From assembly GCA_017479885.1 (NCBI GenBank), contig JAFVBR010000031.1, positions 1 through 37,329 on the forward strand: a stretch of DNA of 37,329 bases, given 5' to 3'. Below, one piece after another: positions 1-7,290 of this stretch. Positions within the stretch are counted from its first letter, which is position 1; each line of letters starts with the position of its first letter. The notes below the pieces were generated by a model that was not told the DNA's origin, ran no database searches, and was given only the letters and a program-made list of their open reading frames with translations. This DNA is from Paludibacteraceae bacterium (GTDB lineage Bacteria > Bacteroidota > Bacteroidia > Bacteroidales > Paludibacteraceae). Made by a program: the position numbers and the translations under genes.

Positions 1-1
1 G

Positions 2-1192
2 ATTCATCTGGATGAGGTGGAGCGCGTCTATAATGCGTTAGGCATTGTTTACTTCTCGCTCGGCGAATATGAGAAGATGGAGCAGGCTTTTGAAAAAGCC
101 ATCGCCAACGCCTCGGATTCGGTGTTTATTGTCAATGTGGTTCGCCGTAATTATGCGGATCTATTGGGTGAGATAGGTCAGACAGACCGCGCTATCCAAA
201 TGCTCGAAGAACTGACCGGGCAATACCGTCAAGCCGGTAACTGGCTGCTGGTGGAGAGCCTGTGTTCGCTGTCGCGTCTGTGGCTCGACAAAGGTGACAA
301 ACAGCGCGCGGAGCGATGTATGCGCGAAGCGGAAGAGTTATTTAAAGGATATAAAGCGGAAGGTCAGGAGTATGACCCTGCCACCGAAGCGGCGATGTTA
401 GCGCATAGGCAGGTCTTGGATTATGCCCGAAAGGGAACGTACCGTATTTTTCCGTTGACGCAGTTCCATAATCGTTGGTCGGAGAAGGATTATGTGCGTT
501 ACCGCATCGCCGAAGCCAAAGAACGCTCCATGCGTGACTTGCGCGAGCGCAACCTGTATCTGACTATCAGCCGTCAGCGCACAGCGTTTGTGGTAGTCGG
601 GCTTTTAATGGCAGTCCTCGTTCTTTGCGCTTTGTTCCTGTATCTATCCCGCCGCCGCAAACGGCTGCTGATGGAGAAAGAAGAGGAGATTGAGGTGTTG
701 AGGGGCATGATAGAGAGGGCTAAGGCGGATTCTGCAGCGGGTAGAGCCATAACATGTCATAGCTCTACAGGAGAGCAAAATGCGGGCGGGGGCACCCGCG
801 TTCCGAGCGACACTGTACAGCAGTTGATGCTGCGGCAACTCGGTATCATCAAGACGATTGCCGGCACGCCGACAGAGGCGAATCAGCAGTTGCTCAAACA
901 GCTGACCGCCCTTGATGAGAACAAGGCTTCGGCACTCATCGACTGGCAGAGCATTTACCACACGATAGACGGCGCATACAGCGACTTCTACAGCCGTTTG
1001 GTTCGCGAGCATGGCGAGGTGCTGAACGAAAAGGAGATCCAACTCTGCTGTCTGCTGCGTGCAGGCTTTTCGACAAAGGAGATTAACATCCTCACCCGCC
1101 AGAGCATGCAGACTATCTACCAACGCAAGACCCAAGTCCGCCAGAAACTCGGCTTGCCGGAAGGCGAAGATATCGTAGAAAGGTTAGCATAA
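2..1192 (+). CDS. Membrane-anchored TPR protein with C-terminal HTH domain (5' partial)
   Basis: The reading frame is open to the window edge (the codons before position 17 are also sense), so the true start lies upstream. The N-terminal part has TPR-like helical repeats (for example the ALGIVYFSLGEYEKMEQAF segment). A single hydrophobic membrane segment is encoded at about 581-645, followed by a basic stop-transfer stretch (SRRRKR) and a short coiled coil rich in Glu. The last ~55 residues (about 1030-1185) look like a LuxR/GerE-type helix-turn-helix: EKEIQLCCLLRAGFSTKEI followed by the recognition-helix-like QTIYQRKTQVRQKLGL. This TPR-TM-HTH layout is common in Bacteroidetes. It is inferred to be a one-component regulator sensing on the periplasmic side and binding DNA on the cytoplasmic side. 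Ligand and targets are unknown. Domain calls are by eye. Confidence 0.8.
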   Translation: MHLDEVERVYNALGIVYFSLGEYEKMEQAFEKAIANASDSVFIVNVVRRNYADLLGEIGQTDRAIQMLEELTGQYRQAGNWLLVESLCSLSRLWLDKGDKQRAERCMREAEELFKGYKAEGQEYDPATEAAMLAHRQVLDYARKGTYRIFPLTQFHNRWSEKDYVRYRIAEAKERSMRDLRERNLYLTISRQRTAFVVVGLLMAVLVLCALFLYLSRRRKRLLMEKEEEIEVLRGMIERAKADSAAGRAITCHSSTGEQNAGGGTRVPSDTVQQLMLRQLGIIKTIAGTPTEANQQLLKQLTALDENKASALIDWQSIYHTIDGAYSDFYSRLVREHGEVLNEKEIQLCCLLRAGFSTKEINILTRQSMQTIYQRKTQVRQKLGLPEGEDIVERLA

Positions 1193-1253
1193 TCTCATTT
1201 TTTTCCGACAATTACAAGTTTCCCTCCATGTTCACTCGGATTTAAGTATTAAG

Positions 1254-1285
1254 CACCTCAAGCAGACGATTGCCTGCTTGAGGTG
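1254..1285. terminator. Bidirectional hairpin between convergent genes
   Basis: A perfect 12-bp inverted repeat, CACCTCAAGCAG / CTGCTTGAGGTG, with an 8-base loop lies between the convergent regulator (ends 1192) and beta-barrel gene (ends 1328). The flanking T-run on the plus side is short (AGTTT), so termination may be weak or factor-assisted. Position and symmetry suggest it serves both genes. Confidence 0.6.
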
Positions 1286-1327
1286 AGTTTGCCATGCCTC
1301 AGTGGTTATGTCATTAGTTGGTGAATT

Positions 1328-3679
1328 TTATTTCGTGCCACTCAGAATACCGCTTTCGGTATCTTCGTTATTGAGACGCTGCCAACCCTCGCTGTGCTTG
1401 GTTCCAAAGTCCAGATTGATATTGAAATTGAGCATCAGCACTTGGCGGTAGTTCTGCATAACGGCTGTATTGGCTGTTGGAGCAAGTGCAGACAAATCTT
1501 TGGTGACGGTGGTAGAGCCGTGCGGAGAGAAGGGATTAACCATCATAATTCCGAAGCCGAAATGCTCCGAATTATAATTGATACCTAAATCGTGTGTTAA
1601 TTCACCGATAGAGAGTGTCTCGCCCCATAAGTTATGCTGCGCAGTAACCACATCGGCATAGAAACGCCAACCTTTCAGCAAGTAGAAAATACCTGCACGA
1701 GCACCATAATTGACATGCTTGTGCGTGTAGTTATTTCCCAGACTTACCATGTATTTGACAAACGGCGTGACATTGAACATCAGTTTGTTATCAAGCAGTT
1801 TGACCTGCACGCTCGGCGAGACATGCAATTTGTGATAGCCGCGCTGGTTGTCATACATGCGGATGGCATAAGGCGACCCGTTTATGATTTCCTCAAAGGT
1901 CTCTTCCATAATAGGCTTGTGGTCGTAGCTGTAGTTTGCCCAGAGGTTGAGATTGACGTTTGTACCGCTCCCCGCGGACGGGGTGGACTGCCAAGAGAGT
2001 TCCATCTCATTCGACACATACATGACGGATTTCAGGTTGGGGTTGCCTCGCCGCATCTGGTACTTGTCAATCTGCTGCGTAATGTCTGACAGTTGCGACA
2101 AGGACGGTTGATAACCCGACACATAACCCTTATATTTCCAGAACCAACCTTTGCCAAAGTCGTAACTCATAGTCAGTTGTGGGCGTGCAATCCATGTTGA
2201 TTGCCGTTGTCCGCCCTGTGATATATAGGTGTGCATTGCACCAATGCCAACAACATACGAAAACTTATCAACCCGATGCCGCATTTCTGCAAAGGCGTAG
2301 GTTTCAGCAGTGGTCATATTGACGGTAGCATCCACATCGCCAAGATAGGTATTTTCCACCCATTGCTGATAGTGGCGTGCGCCAACGGTAAGCATAATTT
2401 TATCCCATTCCTTTTCATAAATAGCCTCACCAATAAGCGAATACTTATTGCCTTTTACCGACGAAATAACATTAGTCGTGTCGGTGGCAATCGACCCTAA
2501 AAGTGGTGTTTGCGAAAAATGGCGGTCGGTCTTACTACCAATGTAAGTGCCTAACACATCGAAATATAGGCGTTGCTTGTGGGGTAGATTATGTTGATAG
2601 TAAATGTCTAACGAAGGCGACTGCGACCGACTGCTCTCGTGGTCATGAATCTCGAATGAATCAGTTTGTTGTATCAATCGGCTGTCGCGGTCGGTCTGTG
2701 CGTATGGCGTGTAATTCATATTGTCACGCAAACGGATATTTAGGATATTCTTATCGCCGTTCGTCCAATTATAATTCAATGAGATATTTACGGGGTAAGT
2801 TTTGTAGCGTGTCGGGCTTCCTATTTCTTCATTCTCAACCATTCCAGTACTGAAAAGGTAGGTTTCGCTGTTGGTGCGTGTCCAATAGATGTCCGTGGGT
2901 GAATAGGTCGCTACCGCTTGCAGTGAGGACTTGCCAAAGTGCAGTTTACCAACCATGTAGTAACTACCCATGCCAGGGAGTGTCAGTCCGTTACTACCTG
3001 CGAGCATGAGCGAACCACCCGTGTCGCGGTGGCGCACGATATAATCAACGACTGCTGCCGCACCATTGTAGCGCACACCGGGCTGGTCGTGATATTCCAC
3101 GCGGATAATATCTTTCGGGTTGATGGCTTTTACATCTGCCGTGCTTGCCTCTACACCGTTGATGCGCAGTTGCACGCTCTCATCAGAAAGCGTTTTGACG
3201 GAATTGTCTATAGGATTAATCACGATGCGCGGGATTTGCAAATTCTGTAACAGCGAAACGCCATCCGAGGACGCTTGCATTTGTTCTTTGGACGGCAGAA
3301 GGATTTGCCGGTCCACTTTCTGAATAATGGCTTGACTTTCCACGACCACCTCACCTAATTCCGTTGCGCCTTCTTGCATGAGGATGTCGCCGATGTGGGT
3401 ATCGCCGTTCACGGTAAGAGCCATGCGGATGGTTTCATAGCCGATATAGGAAAGTTCCAGAATATAATCGCCATTACTTGCATTAAGAATAAATTTGCCG
3501 TTGTTGTCGGTAGTTGTTCCGGCTATCTGCACCGTGTCCTGCATCAGCAAGACCGTTGCACCAATGACGGCAGACTTGTCGTTTGCGTCTTTGATACGCC
3601 CTGATATTTTGGCATCGTTCGCCGCTGCGGTCATTGCTACGCAGAGCATTGCCGCGAAAAGAAATATTGTGTGTTTCAT
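1328..3679 (-). CDS. Outer-membrane beta-barrel protein, carboxypeptidase-regulatory/TonB receptor-like
   Basis: This 783-residue protein starts with a signal peptide (MKHTIFLFAAMLCVAMTAAA). A carboxypeptidase-regulatory-like beta-sandwich follows at about residues 23-110 (GRIKDANDKSAVIGATVLL, then DNNGKFIL and YIGYETI). Next comes a plug-like region (about 125-220), then a long beta-barrel of alternating aromatic/polar strands such as SLDIYYQHNLPHKQRLYFDV. It resembles the Bacteroidetes outer membrane beta-barrel family related to TonB-dependent receptors. It lacks a recognisable SusD partner, and the TonB box is not obvious. The promoter region at 3715-3753 matches that of the ECF sigma operon at 8.8 kb almost exactly, so the gene is probably a member of that sigma factor's regulon. 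Substrate unknown. Confidence 0.85.
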   Translation of the reverse strand: MKHTIFLFAAMLCVAMTAAANDAKISGRIKDANDKSAVIGATVLLMQDTVQIAGTTTDNNGKFILNASNGDYILELSYIGYETIRMALTVNGDTHIGDILMQEGATELGEVVVESQAIIQKVDRQILLPSKEQMQASSDGVSLLQNLQIPRIVINPIDNSVKTLSDESVQLRINGVEASTADVKAINPKDIIRVEYHDQPGVRYNGAAAVVDYIVRHRDTGGSLMLAGSNGLTLPGMGSYYMVGKLHFGKSSLQAVATYSPTDIYWTRTNSETYLFSTGMVENEEIGSPTRYKTYPVNISLNYNWTNGDKNILNIRLRDNMNYTPYAQTDRDSRLIQQTDSFEIHDHESSRSQSPSLDIYYQHNLPHKQRLYFDVLGTYIGSKTDRHFSQTPLLGSIATDTTNVISSVKGNKYSLIGEAIYEKEWDKIMLTVGARHYQQWVENTYLGDVDATVNMTTAETYAFAEMRHRVDKFSYVVGIGAMHTYISQGGQRQSTWIARPQLTMSYDFGKGWFWKYKGYVSGYQPSLSQLSDITQQIDKYQMRRGNPNLKSVMYVSNEMELSWQSTPSAGSGTNVNLNLWANYSYDHKPIMEETFEEIINGSPYAIRMYDNQRGYHKLHVSPSVQVKLLDNKLMFNVTPFVKYMVSLGNNYTHKHVNYGARAGIFYLLKGWRFYADVVTAQHNLWGETLSIGELTHDLGINYNSEHFGFGIMMVNPFSPHGSTTVTKDLSALAPTANTAVMQNYRQVLMLNFNINLDFGTKHSEGWQRLNNEDTESGILSGTK

Positions 3680-3714
3680 CGTTTTTGTTTTAGATGTTGT
3701 TTGTCAGAGTGCGC

Positions 3715-3753
3715 CTCTATATGTAATACGAACGAAACGGCTTTTTCTTACAA
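3715..3753 (-). promoter_or_regulatory. Predicted ECF sigma promoter of the beta-barrel gene
   Basis: On the minus strand it reads TTGTAAGA (3753-3746), 15 bases, then CGTATTACATATAGAG (3730-3715). The same two blocks with the same 15-base spacing precede the ECF sigma gene at 8843-8805. TGTAAG-N16-CGTA fits the usual -35/-10 layout of ECF sigma promoters. The start codon is at 3679, giving an inferred leader of roughly 35 bases. Confidence 0.75.
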
Positions 3754-3780
3754 AGGTTGGAATAAGTTTTGCACCGCCCG

Positions 3781-3846
3781 ACCACCAAGCGACGACCGAC
3801 ACACCACCGACTCACCACCGAGAGACGACCGAGAGAAGACCTACAG
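3781..3846. repeat. Degenerate 11-bp tandem array
   Basis: Six consecutive 11-base units can be read: ACCACCAAGCG, ACGACCGACAC, ACCACCGACTC, ACCACCGAGAG, ACGACCGAGAG and AAGACCTACAG. The array lies between the two divergent promoters at 3.7 and 3.9 kb. Similar arrays are seen at 7077-7147 (11 bp) and 13081-13140 (10 bp). No coding frame is convincing here. Confidence 0.75.
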
Positions 3847-3875
3847 AAGAAAAATCGCCCAAATCGCATCAAACA

Positions 3876-3908
3876 TTTGCATATGTCGAAAAAAAAGCAG
3901 TACCTTTG
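3876..3908 (+). promoter_or_regulatory. Primary sigma promoter for the ATPase/STAS-like pair
   Basis: TTTG at 3876-3879 and TACCTTTG at 3901-3908, 21 bases apart, match the Bacteroidetes -33/-7 consensus (TTTG and TAnnTTTG). The gene starts at 3929, giving a leader of about 16 bases. A 20-mer, AAAAAAGCAGTACCTTTGCA, covering the -7 box is repeated exactly at 9089-9108. Confidence 0.75.
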
Positions 3909-3928
3909 CAGTCTAAAGTTGCAAGGAT

Positions 3929-4645
3929 ATGCGAGACGACACAGACATATTTTCGTTGGAAAGCACATTGTCGGCATTTTTTGATTGTGTCACCAGCAAT
4001 CAAAACGGGTCTGCATATCCATATTTGGATGCAATGATTTCTATTTTTCGGGGACAGACATCACTCGGAGTTATCTCCTTCGCCTTGGATGATGATTCAA
4101 CAGCCAAAGTCATTGCCGAATTAAAGGAGCATCTGCAACCTTATGTTCCGGACTTACTAAAGTCCCTTAATATGCCACTGACCTATCTGTTGGACGAACT
4201 GATCTGTAATATCCAACAGCACGCCCGAACGGACAAGGGCTATGCATATCTGATGTACAACAAGACTGCAAGAACCATAGAGATTATGATAGCCGATTTT
4301 GGTATAACCATCTATGGTAGTTATGTAGCCGCTCAAAAGCATCTTGATAAATTAGGAGATAGTGATGCCGATGCGCTTAATCTCGCGCAGAACGGCTATT
4401 CCGTGAAGAATCTGCCGGAAACGGAGAACCGAGGCTACGGCATTTCGTCGAACATGAAGATGGTGGTGGATGGTTTGCATGGCGAGTTTGCCGTTTTGTC
4501 AGGAAATGCCTTGTTACTGCAAACGGTCAAAGACCGTAAGATATTGGCTTTACCGTCCGAAATAGATTTCAAGGGCACGATGATCATGGTACGTATTCCC
4601 GCGCAAGTGCCTGATGGCTTTAACCTTTATGATTATATGAGTTGA
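3929..4645 (+). CDS. GHKL (histidine kinase-like) ATPase domain protein
   Basis: This 238-residue protein has no membrane segment. It carries degenerate Bergerat-fold ATPase motifs: an N-box-like LLDELICNIQQHA (about residues 87-99), a D/G1-like IADFGITIYGSY in place of the usual DxGxG, and a G2-like RGYGISSNMKMVVDGLHGEF. A C-terminal FKGTMIMVRIP strand resembles the end of the fold. There is no phosphoacceptor His domain, so it resembles RsbW/SpoIIAB-type regulators rather than a sensor kinase. It overlaps translationally with a STAS-like protein at 4648, which supports a switch module in which the two proteins interact. Whether it binds ATP is uncertain because the G1 box is atypical. The target is unknown. 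Confidence 0.75.
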   Translation: MRDDTDIFSLESTLSAFFDCVTSNQNGSAYPYLDAMISIFRGQTSLGVISFALDDDSTAKVIAELKEHLQPYVPDLLKSLNMPLTYLLDELICNIQQHARTDKGYAYLMYNKTARTIEIMIADFGITIYGSYVAAQKHLDKLGDSDADALNLAQNGYSVKNLPETENRGYGISSNMKMVVDGLHGEFAVLSGNALLLQTVKDRKILALPSEIDFKGTMIMVRIPAQVPDGFNLYDYMS

Positions 4646-4647
4646 GT

Positions 4648-4983
4648 ATGAAACAGATTATCAATATACAAGAACAATATGGCGCGGAACTGCACACGCG
4701 TCAGATGATGGAGCGTTTGGCTGCGACTTTGCAACCGGAAAATGAATATCTGTTGGATATGAGTGGCGTTGAGCAGATTTCACGCTCTGCGGCAGACGAA
4801 CTTTATAACATCACGCATAGCGATATGCATGTGGATTTAATTAATCTGGAGCCGTTTGTGGAGAAGATGCTCTCTGCTGTTATCAAAGGTCGTTTCCTGC
4901 CTCGCCAGCACACGGCAGGCGATATGCCGATTATCCATTGTGCCACCATCGGAAGTGTCCAACGCCAACTGATGGCGAAATAA
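4648..4983 (+). CDS. STAS-like domain protein (DUF4325-type)
   Basis: This small protein (111 residues) resembles DUF4325, a STAS-like family. The core is a strand EYLLDMSGVEQISRSAADEL, matching the pattern of a hydrophobic strand, D-x-x-G-V, then Ser and an ADEL helix. A later segment, HVDLINLEPFVEKMLSAVI, fits the next strand and helix. The ATG at 4648 lies two bases after the previous stop (TGA at 4643-4645), so translation is probably coupled. An overlapping TTG at 4642 is less likely. STAS domains often antagonise or are phosphorylated by GHKL-type partners, so it is inferred to be the partner of the preceding ATPase-fold protein. Confidence 0.75.
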   Translation: MKQIINIQEQYGAELHTRQMMERLAATLQPENEYLLDMSGVEQISRSAADELYNITHSDMHVDLINLEPFVEKMLSAVIKGRFLPRQHTAGDMPIIHCATIGSVQRQLMAK

Positions 4984-4989
4984 ATACTA

Positions 4990-5160
4990 CCATCCCTGCT
5001 CCGGGACGTTAGATGAGGTGAAAAAGTGCCTCGGATGGCACTTCGAATGAAGCGCCCGGGTAGTTCCCACTACGAGGAATAGCGCAAACATAGAACAAAA
5101 TAGCGCGTAGCGACGCGCGATAACATATTTTAATTTAAGCGTTTACGACGCTTGTTGACC
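4990..5160. other. Hairpin-rich non-coding region upstream of the 6S-like RNA
   Basis: No ORF of note is present. Several small stem-loops can be drawn on the plus strand: GTGCC / GGCAC around 5027-5042, GTAGT-TCCC-ACTAC around 5061-5074, GCGCGT-AGCG-ACGCGC around 5103-5118, and AAGCGT / ACGCTT around 5138-5152. A weak -7-like TAATTTAA sits at 5131-5138. The region may be the 5' part of a longer structured transcript running into the hairpin at 5162-5353, or a leftover structured spacer. No known RNA family was recognised. Confidence 0.35.
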
Positions 5161-5161
5161 A

Positions 5162-5353
5162 GTTATTTGGAACGTAGGAACTTTCAAAAACGAGAATCTG
5201 GAAACAAGACAAGTAGATGCTCACGGAGTGTATTAACACCCGCCCATGCCCTTGGACGAAAGTCCTTTGGGCATGTTGGGGTATAATATACACACGGCGA
5301 GTAACTGCATTGTTTATCTGATTCTCAAGGCATTTCCTACGGCCTCAAATAAC
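5162..5353 (+). ncRNA. Candidate structured RNA, 6S-like (or long attenuating leader)
   Basis: A ~190-base segment folds as one long interrupted hairpin. GTTATTTG (5162-5169) pairs with CAAATAAC (5346-5353); CGTAGG with CCTACG; GAGAATC with GATTCTC; GTGTAT with ATACAC; and CCCATGCCC with GGGCATGTTGGG. The tip is GGAC-GAAA-GTCC. A closing stem, a large internal bubble, a distal stem and a ~190-base length resemble 6S RNA. A rho-independent terminator follows directly. Conserved motifs of RNase P RNA, tmRNA and SRP RNA were not found. The strand is chosen from the terminator polarity. Alternatively this is the leader of the transferase gene starting at 5399. Confidence 0.45.
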
Positions 5354-5380
5354 GGATAACATCAGTTATTCGCTTTTTTT
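5353..5380 (+). terminator. Rho-independent terminator 18 bases before the next start codon
   Basis: CGGATAAC (5353-5360), loop ATCA, GTTATTCG (5365-5372) forms an 8-bp stem with one G-T pair, followed by C and seven Ts (5374-5380). It ends the structured RNA. The next start codon is at 5399, so either transcription reads through under some conditions or a promoter overlaps the terminator. Confidence 0.8.
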
Positions 5381-5398
5381 GTTGTATATTTCAAACTC

Positions 5399-7042
5399 AT
5401 GAAAAAGATTTTTAACTACATTCTAAGCAACTACTATGTACTTTTGTATGCCTTAGTATTATTGTTTTTTCCCTTCCTTTTTGCATTCTCAGCAGATAAT
5501 TGGGATACTTCGTACAGGATAACACTTAACTTGTTTTATACGTTTTTCGCATATGTTGTTTTGCTTTTATGCCAAGGAAATTTACGAAAAATCCTTGCCG
5601 TCGCATTTTTGTTGATAGCTTTTGCTCCTAATATTATCGTGCAATCCTTTATATTAATGGGCAATGATGTTATACTGAAAAGCACAGACTTTTGGGTGGT
5701 TTTTAACACGAATCCCTCTGAAGCGACAAACCTATTTGCCACACTCTCCGCCAAAGTATTTATTTGGGGGATTATATATGCGCTATCAGCGTTTTCATCA
5801 TTGCTCTTGCTATTTAAGAAAGGCAAGCAGGAATATCACATTCCACGCTATATACAAATAGTGGCAATTGTAATACTAATAGGACTGAGCGCGATCAATC
5901 CTTTTCGCTCTAAAATTCCCATGATTGACTTCTATAAGAGTTTCTATAAGTATCAGAGTGAAATGAGAGAAGTCGCGGAGTTTTACAAGAACAGGGATGA
6001 TATTACTTTGGATGTCATAAACACGCTACCAGTAGGAAAGAAAACGTTTCTGATTATAATCGGAGAAAGTCAAAACAGAAGCCACATGCAATTATATGGC
6101 TATACTCGTCCGACTAATCCAATGTTAATGGAAATAAAGGACGAACTGACTGCTTACACAGATGTATGTTCTCCTGCAATACAAACTTTAGCCTGCATGA
6201 AACAGATATTGACTTTTACTAATTACGAAAAGCCTGATTTATATAAAAAAGAAGCCAATATCATAGAGTTGTTACATGCCGGCGGATATAAGATATTCTG
6301 GTATGACAATCAAGGAAAAACAGGAAATGGCGCATTTGCAATTGACTCTTACACACCGACCTCCTATCGCACAATGGCGAAACGAAGTGATTTCTATGAA
6401 GATGAAAGAAGTTGTGCCATGGATTCAGTCATCCCCATTGAATTGAGCGAAGCATTAAGTGACACAGCGGAACAAAAGGTGATTTTCCTTCATCTTATAG
6501 GAAATCATTTTGACTACCGACAGCGCTATGATAGTGCTTTCAATAAATTTACCACAAACGAAGGTACAAATAGCCCATTTGCAGAAGAATTAACGCAGCG
6601 TGATTTAGAGATTCTTAACGCATATGACAATGGAACTTTATATAATGATTATATCATTCGCACTTGCATTGAGCAACTTCGTTCGCAAGAAGGTATAAGT
6701 GCAATGTTATATTTTTCTGATCATGGGGAAGAAGTTTATGATTGTATGAAAAATGCAGGACGCTCGTTTGGTGAAGGAATTTCTCCTTCTATGTGTGAAC
6801 CTCCCTTGGTTCTTTGGACTAATGATGCATACAATGCCATTAGCAACTTACATTTGGATTCTTCTATTCCTGTGTGTACAGATGATATTATCTATGGAAT
6901 GATGGACTTGGCAGGGATTCAATACCATTTGTATGATTCCACCAAAAGTATATTTCGTCAATCCTATATACCTAAAGAACGAATGGTTCAAGGACAAACA
7001 TACCAAAGTATAAAAGAAAAGTATTTGACAAAAGAGCAATAA
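5399..7042 (+). CDS. Phosphoethanolamine transferase-like inner-membrane enzyme (EptA/CptA family)
   Basis: This 547-residue protein has about five N-terminal membrane helices (residues ~10-165) and a periplasmic alkaline phosphatase/sulfatase-fold domain. The domain begins near residue 215 with IIIGESQNRSHMQLYGYTRP. S224 occupies the place of the usual Thr nucleophile, and the RSHMQLYGY.R.T.P signature is typical of the CptA-like branch. The metal-binding YFSDHGEE motif is at residues 438-445 (D441, H442). The family moves phosphoethanolamine from phosphatidylethanolamine to lipid A, LPS core or other envelope glycans. In many bacteria this lowers sensitivity to cationic peptides. The exact acceptor cannot be told. 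The leader is unusual: a terminator ends only 18 bases upstream of the start. Its third-codon composition is more AT-rich than its neighbours, a possible sign of transfer. Confidence 0.85.
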   Translation: MKKIFNYILSNYYVLLYALVLLFFPFLFAFSADNWDTSYRITLNLFYTFFAYVVLLLCQGNLRKILAVAFLLIAFAPNIIVQSFILMGNDVILKSTDFWVVFNTNPSEATNLFATLSAKVFIWGIIYALSAFSSLLLLFKKGKQEYHIPRYIQIVAIVILIGLSAINPFRSKIPMIDFYKSFYKYQSEMREVAEFYKNRDDITLDVINTLPVGKKTFLIIIGESQNRSHMQLYGYTRPTNPMLMEIKDELTAYTDVCSPAIQTLACMKQILTFTNYEKPDLYKKEANIIELLHAGGYKIFWYDNQGKTGNGAFAIDSYTPTSYRTMAKRSDFYEDERSCAMDSVIPIELSEALSDTAEQKVIFLHLIGNHFDYRQRYDSAFNKFTTNEGTNSPFAEELTQRDLEILNAYDNGTLYNDYIIRTCIEQLRSQEGISAMLYFSDHGEEVYDCMKNAGRSFGEGISPSMCEPPLVLWTNDAYNAISNLHLDSSIPVCTDDIIYGMMDLAGIQYHLYDSTKSIFRQSYIPKERMVQGQTYQSIKEKYLTKEQ

Positions 7043-7076
7043 GAATTACGAGCGTCATGACCGACCGCGCGCCGCT

Positions 7077-7147
7077 TACGAGCAATCTACGAGACACTTA
7101 CGAGACACCTACGGAACGATAGACCGACGGGATACCGACGAGATACC
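7077..7147. repeat. Degenerate 11-bp tandem array
   Basis: Consecutive 11-base units are TACGAGCAATC, TACGAGACACT, TACGAGACACC and TACGGAACGAT, then after two bases ACCGACGGGAT, ACCGACGAGAT and ACC. An outlying unit, TACGAGCGTCA, is at 7047-7057. It lies just 3' of the transferase gene and is built like the array at 3781-3846, sharing ACCGA cores. Confidence 0.7.
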
Positions 7148-7180
7148 ATGGTTGAATCTTAATAATCGGATATTTTGCTT

Positions 7181-7278
7181 CGTAAAGGGCATAGAGCAAC
7201 CGTTCTACATACTATGGTATGAAGAAATTTGGTGAAAAACTTTGATAGCCGCAGAACGGTCGCTACAAAGCCTTTATG
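7181..7278. repeat. Imperfect 26-bp inverted repeat between convergent genes
   Basis: The arm at 7181-7206 and the reverse complement of 7253-7278 match at 19 of 26 positions, including a perfect ACCGTTCT / AGAACGGT core and AAAGG / CCTTT near the outer ends. The 46-base middle holds a smaller hairpin, CATAC / GTATG (7208-7221). It could act as a shared terminator structure or be a remnant of a MITE-like element. No target duplication was recognised. Confidence 0.5.
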
Positions 7279-7290
7279 GAAAAGAACAGA

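Noticed and set aside
3495-4037. Plus-strand 180-codon frame across the spacer and gene ends
   Set aside because: It overlaps the barrel gene, the 11-bp array and the ATPase gene in other frames, and its translation is low complexity.
4984-5398. RNase P RNA, tmRNA or SRP RNA
   Set aside because: A GAAAGTCC string is present, but the surrounding RNase P signature is not; no tmRNA ends or SRP core motif were found.
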